Origin: Chloroflexota bacterium | Lineage (GTDB): Bacteria; Chloroflexota; Limnocylindria; QHBO01 | Direction: 5' to 3' | Assembly: GCA_020848055.1 (NCBI GenBank) | Contig: JADLBB010000055.1 | Location: 1 to 5,072, forward strand | Length of the DNA: 5,072 nt | Shown here: positions 1 to 5,072 of the stretch, piece by piece | How the letters are laid out: each line of letters starts with the position of its first letter | Position numbering within the stretch: position 1 is the first letter of the stretch | The notes under the pieces: model-generated | What the model was told of the DNA's origin: nothing | Seen by the model: the letters and a program-made list of their open reading frames with translations, nothing else | Databases searched by the model: none | Translations under genes and position numbers: made by a program

Positions 1-8
1 CGATGTGA
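1..8 (+). other. Possible 3' end of an upstream gene (last codon ATG and stop TGA)
   Basis: The left edge reads ATG at 3-5 followed at once by TGA at 6-8, and the TGA overlaps the GTG start of leuB at 5-7, giving a GTGA overlap. The same four-base stop/start overlap occurs at the next three junctions, so an upstream operon gene probably ends here. leuD or leuC would make sense for the pathway, but that is a guess: only two bases lie before the final codon and nothing about the product can be read. Confidence 0.35.
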
Positions 9-1104
9 CCACGACCCATCGCGTCGCCTACCTGCCCGGCGATGGAATCGGGCCGGAGGTCTGCGCCGTCGCGCGTCGCTGCGTGGACGCGGCAGGCGCC
101 ATCGGCGGCTTCGAGGTCACCTGGGAACAGCAGCTGGTCGGCGGCGCCGCGATGGATGCCACCGGCGAACCGTTGCCGGCGGCGACGCTCATCGGCTGCG
201 GGCGTGCCGATGCGGTGCTGCTCGGAGCGGTCGGCGGTCCGGCCTGGGACGATCCGGCGGCGACCGTCCGGCCCGAGGACGCGCTGCTCGGACTGCGTTC
301 GAAGCTCGAGCTGTTCGCCAACCTGCGTCCGGTCCGGGCGCATCCCGCGCTGGCCGCCGCCTCGCCGCTGCGGCCGGAGGTCCGCGCGGACGCCGACCTG
401 TTGATCGTGCGCGAGCTGACCGGCGGCCTGTACTTCGGGCGCCCGCAGGGTCGCGAGATCGCCAACGAGGTCGAGGCCGCGGTGGACACGTTGCGCTACA
501 CGCGCCCCGAGATCGAGCGCATCGTGGAGCTCGCGTTCCGGCTGGCGCGTGAGCGGCGGGGCCACCTGACCAGCGTGGACAAGGCCAACGTGCTGGCCTC
601 GAGCCGCCTGTGGCGCGAGGTGGTCGACGAGCGGGCCCGGCGCCATCCCGACGTGGCCGTCGAGCATGCCCTGGTCGACTCGACCGCCTACCTGCTCATG
701 ACCGATCCGCGTCGCTTCGACGTGATCGTCACCGAGAACCTGTTCGGCGACATCCTGTCCGACGAGGCGGCCGCCATCAGCGGCTCGCTGGGCCTGCTGT
801 CATCGGCCTCGCTCGGCACGCGGACGACCGCGCGCGGCACGTTCGGCATGTACGAGCCGGTCCACGGCAGCGCCCCCCAGATCGCGGGCAGGGGCGTCGC
901 CAACCCGCTGGCAACGGTGGCGAGCGCGGCACTGATGCTGCGCCACTCGCTGGGCGAACCGAGTGCGGCCGATGCCCTCGACGCCGCGGTGGATGCTGCC
1001 ATCGAGTCCGGCCCGCGGACCGCGGACCTGGGCGGGGTGGCGGACACTGACGAGGTGGCGGCCTGGCTGTTGGAACGCATCGGCTCCGGGGCGGAGGTGG
1101 CCGC

Positions 1105-1108
<4 letters not shown>
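5..1108 (+). CDS. leuB: 3-isopropylmalate dehydrogenase (LeuB), also expected to act on 3-methylmalate
   Basis: Cytosolic NAD-dependent oxidative decarboxylase of leucine synthesis. In a CimA pathway it also oxidises erythro-3-methylmalate to 2-oxobutyrate. The 367 residues match the usual family length. Visible family motifs are LPGDGIGPEV (9-19), LLGAVGGPAWD (72-82), LRSKLELFANLRP (97-109), RELTGGLYFG (136-145), VDKANVL (191-197), TENLFGDILSDEA (243-255) and EPVHGSAP (284-291). The substrate arginines are R98, R108 and R136, the catalytic pair is Y143 and K193, and the metal-binding aspartates are D225, D249 and D253. All are present, so the enzyme should be active. The GTG start at 5 puts the Rossmann-like first strand at the normal distance. 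No ribosome binding site can be seen because the window starts here. The gene overlaps cimA by four bases. Two oddities are a Gln at residue 292, where the family has the NAD-specificity Asp, and VDSTAYLLM (224-232) in place of the common VDNAAMQL-like stretch. Confidence 0.96.
1093..1099 (+). promoter_or_regulatory. Ribosome binding site for cimA
   Basis: GGAGGTG lies five bases before the GTG at 1105, inside the last codons of leuB. This strong Shine-Dalgarno match supports the GTG start, which overlaps the leuB stop (GTGA at 1105-1108). Confidence 0.75.
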
Positions 1109-2747
<1,639 letters not shown>

Positions 2748-2751
<4 letters not shown>

Positions 2752-3716
2752 CCGCGACCGAGCATCCCGCCGCCGCGACCGATGGCGGCGGTCCGGCGAT
2801 CGGCGCCTGGGCCTGGTTCGACGGCTCGGTCGTGCCCATCGGCCAGGCGCAGGTGAGCATCGCGACCCACACCTTCAACTACGGCACCGCGGTGTTCGAG
2901 GGCATCCGGGCGTATCGGCAGGCGGACGGCTCGGCCGCCATCCTGTTCGCGCTCGAGCACTACGAGCGGCTGCTGCGCAACGCGCGACTCCTTCGGGCGA
3001 ACGTTGCGGGGTCGGCGCAGGACCTGGTGCAGATCACGGTGGACCTGCTGCGGCGCAACGCCCACGAATCGGACGTCTACATCCGGCCACTGGTGTACAA
3101 GTCCGCGCATTCCATCCGGGTGCAGCTCTCGGGCCTCGAAGACCGGGTCGCCATCTTCACCATGCCGCTCGGCGACTACCTGCCGACCGGCGGCATCAGG
3201 GTCACCGTCTCGGGCTGGCAGCGCGTATCGGACAACGCCATACCGGCGCGCGGCAAGATCGCCGGCTCGTACGTCAACGCGGCGTTCGCGGCGGAGGACG
3301 CACACGTCGCCGGCTACGACGACGCCCTGCTGCTGACCGCCGATGGCCACCTCGCCGAGGCCTCGGCCGCGAACGTCTTCGTCGTAACCGATGGCGAGTT
3401 GACAACGCCACCGCTGACCGATGACGTCCTGGGCGGCATCACCCGCCGCGCGATCATCCAGGTCGCGCGCGACGCCGGCTACCCCGTCGTCGAGCGCCGC
3501 ATCGACCGCTCCGAACTGTACCTCGCCGACGAGGTGTTCCTCACCGGAACCGGCGTGCAGGTCGCGCCGATCGCCTCGATCGACGACCGCCCGGTGGGCT
3601 CGCCTGCCTTCCCGGTCGCCCTCGACATCCAGCAACGCTACTTCGCCGCCGTGCGCGGCACCGACGCGCGCTACGCGCACTGGCTGACACCGATCAAGGA
3701 GACTCACGACCGATGA
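2748..3716 (+). CDS. ilvE: Branched-chain amino acid aminotransferase (IlvE)
   Basis: Class IV PLP-dependent transaminase that reversibly exchanges the amino group of glutamate with the 2-oxo acids of isoleucine, valine and leucine in the cytosol. The 322 residues are close to the usual 300-310, with about 18 extra at the N terminus. Family landmarks, compared from memory with E. coli IlvE, are FNYGTAVFEGIRAY (43-56), R74 at the PLP-phosphate Arg59 position, YIRPL (111-115, matching the Tyr95/Arg97 substrate residues), catalytic K170 in ARGKIAGSY (Lys159), Y175 (Tyr164), E204 contacting the pyridine nitrogen (Glu193), GGITR (229-233) and FLTGTGVQVAPI (264-275). The last motif differs from the E. 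coli SGTAAEITPV, but I recall similar GTGxQV forms in other bacterial enzymes. A D-amino acid transaminase or aminodeoxychorismate lyase is less likely given the YIRPL motif and the operon. It overlaps cimA and the next gene by four bases (ATGA), consistent with coupled translation. Confidence 0.93.
3696..3702 (+). promoter_or_regulatory. Ribosome binding site for the stand-alone LeuA-domain gene
   Basis: AAGGAGA lies ten bases before the ATG at 3713, inside the 3' end of ilvE. The spacing is a little long but acceptable. It supports the start that overlaps the ilvE stop (ATGA at 3713-3716). Confidence 0.6.
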
Positions 3717-4231
3717 CCCTGCAAGAGCAAGCAAGCCCCGAGGCGTCCGACCGCCTGAGCATCGAGCGCTGGTCCGCCACCAGCGGCAGCGACCGCGCCA
3801 GCCGCGCGAACCTCGTCCTGCACGGCGGCGGCCACCGATGGCGCGCGCACGCCGACGGTAACGGCGCCATCGACGCGCTGATGCACGCCGCGGACTCAGC
3901 GCTGTCGCCTTTGCTCGGCGACGGGGTCGAGCTGGTGACCTACGAGGTGCATGCCACCGGCGGCGGGCACGATGCCGCCGCCGCCATCTCGGTCAGCATC
4001 CGCTCGCGCGGCGCCGCGGACGGGCCCCTGTACCCGGGTCGCGCCGTGCACGACAACGTGCTGGAGGCGTCGCTGGCCGCGTATGTCGACGCTGTCAACA
4101 CCTACCTCGCCGACGCCGGCGTGAACATCGCTGACGCCGTTCCCACCCCCGGCGACACCAGCCGCCACGAGACCGATCCGGAACACCGTGCAGGTGCCAA
4201 GGATCGCATCATGTCGGCCTACAACAGCTGA
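3713..4231 (+). CDS. Stand-alone LeuA allosteric (dimerisation) domain protein, no catalytic barrel
   Basis: The 172 residues are almost entirely one 2-isopropylmalate synthase C-terminal regulatory domain (LeuA_dimer fold, about 14-131). Its signature DGNGAIDAL (48-56) matches the family GNGPVDAL loop and the DGNGPVNAL of the CimA encoded next door. Next come LVTYEVHATGGGHDA (74-88), resembling the family LxDYxVxAxTxGxDA pattern, a strand of alternating hydrophobics (91-97), and PGRAVHDNVLEASLAAYVDAVNTYL (108-132), matching the GRGxxxDIxxASxxAYxxAxNxL end of LeuA. No DTTLRDG, HxH or GxGERxGN motif is present, so it cannot be a synthase. The N-terminal strand IERWSATSGS (17-26) looks LeuA-like rather than CimA-like. 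A hydrophilic tail of about 40 residues follows and ends KDRIMSAYNS. I infer a regulatory subunit acting in trans on a citramalate or isopropylmalate synthase, or an amino-acid sensor; nothing in the sequence proves the partner. The good ribosome binding site and four-base overlap with ilvE argue for a real gene, not debris. Confidence 0.85.
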   Translation: MTLQEQASPEASDRLSIERWSATSGSDRASRANLVLHGGGHRWRAHADGNGAIDALMHAADSALSPLLGDGVELVTYEVHATGGGHDAAAAISVSIRSRGAADGPLYPGRAVHDNVLEASLAAYVDAVNTYLADAGVNIADAVPTPGDTSRHETDPEHRAGAKDRIMSAYNS

Positions 4232-4301
4232 CCTTCCGGGCTGCACCAGCGCAGTCGAGGCCTCATGATGGGCGCAATACGCCTGACGAAGGAACCTGGG
4301 C
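4232..4301 (+). other. 70-bp gap between the operon and the FAD oxidoreductase gene
   Basis: This is the only intergenic stretch in the window. It holds two short imperfect hairpins: CTGC/GCAG at 4241-4254, and GGCG-CAATA-CGCC at 4271-4283, just ahead of the downstream ribosome binding site. Neither is followed by a T-run, so there is no clear intrinsic terminator. I see no convincing -35/-10 pair. The downstream gene could be read through from the operon or have its own weak promoter; the sequence does not decide. Confidence 0.5.
4288..4293 (+). promoter_or_regulatory. Ribosome binding site for the FAD oxidoreductase gene
   Basis: GAAGGA lies eight bases before the ATG at 4302, a normal spacing. 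It supports that start, which also places the FAD-binding GxGxxG motif seven residues in, as is usual for this family. Confidence 0.65.
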
Positions 4302-5072
4302 ATGCCTGACGTGGTGATCATCGGAGCGGGGATCCATGGCGCGAGCGCGGCCTACCACCTGGCGCGCGATGGCGCGTCGGTGACGGTCGTCGAACGCGAG
4401 TTCCCCGCATCGGGGCCAACCGGGCTGTCGAGCGCCATCTGCCGCGCCTATTACACCAACCGGTTCCTGGCCGAGGTGGCGCGCGACAGCATCGCCATGT
4501 TCGCCGACTTCGAGGCGGCCTCCGGCGGCCGCGACGCGAGCTTCCGCCGAACGGGCTTCCTCTACCTTCATCCGGAGGCCGATGCGGAGCGCGTGCGGAA
4601 TACCACCGCGGCCCTCAACGAACTGGGCATCGCGGTTGACCTGCTCACCCCCGATGACCTGCGCAGCGGGTTCCCCGACGTCAACCCCGATGGCATCGGC
4701 ATCGCCGCGTTCGAGCGCGACGCCGGCTACGCCGACCCGGTCGGGACGACCACCGGCTTGCTTTCATGGGCTCAGGAGCATGGGGCCGAGGTACTGAACC
4801 GCTCTCGCGTCACCGCCATCAGCGCCGGCGATGCGGGAACCATCGAGCTGGCCACCGACGGCGGCCGAACCCTGGCCTGCGATCGACTGCTGATCGCCGC
4901 CGGCCCGTGGTCCGGCGCACTGGCGCGGCAACTCGGCGTCGACCTGCCGCTGACGGTCGAGCGCCACATCGTGGCCGTCGCGGCCTGGGGAGCCGGCGAG
5001 CGCATGGGCTACGGCCACATCGACGTTGCGGGTGGCTACTACTGCCGGCCCGAGGGCGCCGAGCGATTCTGC
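4302..5072 (+). CDS. FAD-dependent oxidoreductase, DAO / sarcosine oxidase beta-like family (3' end outside window)
   Basis: The frame stays open for 257 codons to the right edge, about two thirds of the usual 370-400 residues. The N terminus, MPDVVIIGAGIHGASAAYHL, is a classic dinucleotide-binding fold: GAGIHG at 8-13, with E31 at the end of the second strand to bind the adenosine ribose. SGPTGLSSAICRAYY (37-51) corresponds to the flavin-contacting loop of sarcosine oxidase-like enzymes. ERDAGYADP (138-146) followed by a Thr-rich turn, and LLIAAGPWSGALARQLGVDLPL (196-217) with its AAGPWS core, are DAO-family hallmarks. The likely reaction is FAD-linked oxidation of a secondary or primary amine such as sarcosine, glycine or another amino acid; the substrate cannot be read. 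A dehydrogenase subunit working with other subunits is also possible, and the missing C-terminal third would help. No signal peptide is seen, so it should be cytosolic. It is separated from the ilvE operon by 70 bp and has no obvious role in branched-chain synthesis. Confidence 0.88.
   Translation, partial: MPDVVIIGAGIHGASAAYHLARDGASVTVVEREFPASGPTGLSSAICRAYYTNRFLAEVARDSIAMFADFEAASGGRDASFRRTGFLYLHPEADAERVRNTTAALNELGIAVDLLTPDDLRSGFPDVNPDGIGIAAFERDAGYADPVGTTTGLLSWAQEHGAEVLNRSRVTAISAGDAGTIELATDGGRTLACDRLLIAAGPWSGALARQLGVDLPLTVERHIVAVAAWGAGERMGYGHIDVAGGYYCRPEGAERFC

Noticed and set aside
3399..3427. TTGACA at 3399-3404 as a -35 box for an internal promoter
   Set aside because: It encodes conserved-frame ilvE residues, and the hexamer 17 bases downstream (TGACGT) is a poor -10 match. 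Chance occurrence is more likely.
3713..4231. The lone LeuA-domain gene as a pseudogene fragment of leuA
   Set aside because: It has a complete start, a ribosome binding site, a coupled overlap with ilvE, an intact domain from end to end and codon use like its neighbours; no barrel remnant precedes it.
4271..4283. GGCG-CAATA-CGCC hairpin as a terminator of the operon
   Set aside because: The stem is only four strong pairs and no T-run follows; it sits next to the downstream ribosome binding site. It could slightly affect initiation, but nothing supports termination.

Overview
This is a high-GC (roughly 70% by eye), gene-dense bacterial segment. All recognisable genes lie on the + strand. Codon third positions are strongly G/C, and this creates long but meaningless open frames on the opposite strand. 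The gene content (leuB, a TIGR00977-type citramalate synthase, a class IV branched-chain aminotransferase, a free-standing LeuA-type regulatory domain) and the GC content fit an environmental Chloroflexota or Actinomycetota-like bacterium. The sequence alone does not settle the phylum.

Layout: (1) Bases 1-8 probably hold the last codon and stop of an upstream gene, overlapping the GTG start of leuB. (2) leuB, 3-isopropylmalate dehydrogenase, 5-1108. (3) cimA, (R)-citramalate synthase, 1105-2751. (4) ilvE, branched-chain aminotransferase, 2748-3716. (5) A 172-residue protein, 3713-4231, that is almost entirely a LeuA allosteric (dimerisation) domain with no catalytic barrel. (6) A 70-bp gap, 4232-4301. 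(7) The first 257 codons of an FAD-dependent DAO-family oxidoreductase, from 4302 past the right edge.

The first four genes form a tight operon in which each stop overlaps the next start by four bases (GTGA or ATGA), so translational coupling is likely. Together they cover much of threonine-independent isoleucine synthesis. CimA makes citramalate from pyruvate and acetyl-CoA. LeuCD (not in view, perhaps upstream) would isomerise it, and LeuB oxidises the product to 2-oxobutyrate. After the acetohydroxyacid steps encoded elsewhere, IlvE transaminates the branched 2-oxo acids. LeuB and IlvE also serve leucine synthesis, and IlvE serves valine.

The most notable items are the free-standing LeuA-type regulatory domain, which lies in the same operon as a CimA that already carries its own regulatory domain, and a Gln in LeuB at the position that is normally the NAD-specificity Asp. 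Apart from these the region is ordinary amino-acid biosynthesis. I saw no mobile element, RNA gene, CRISPR array or convincing terminator.
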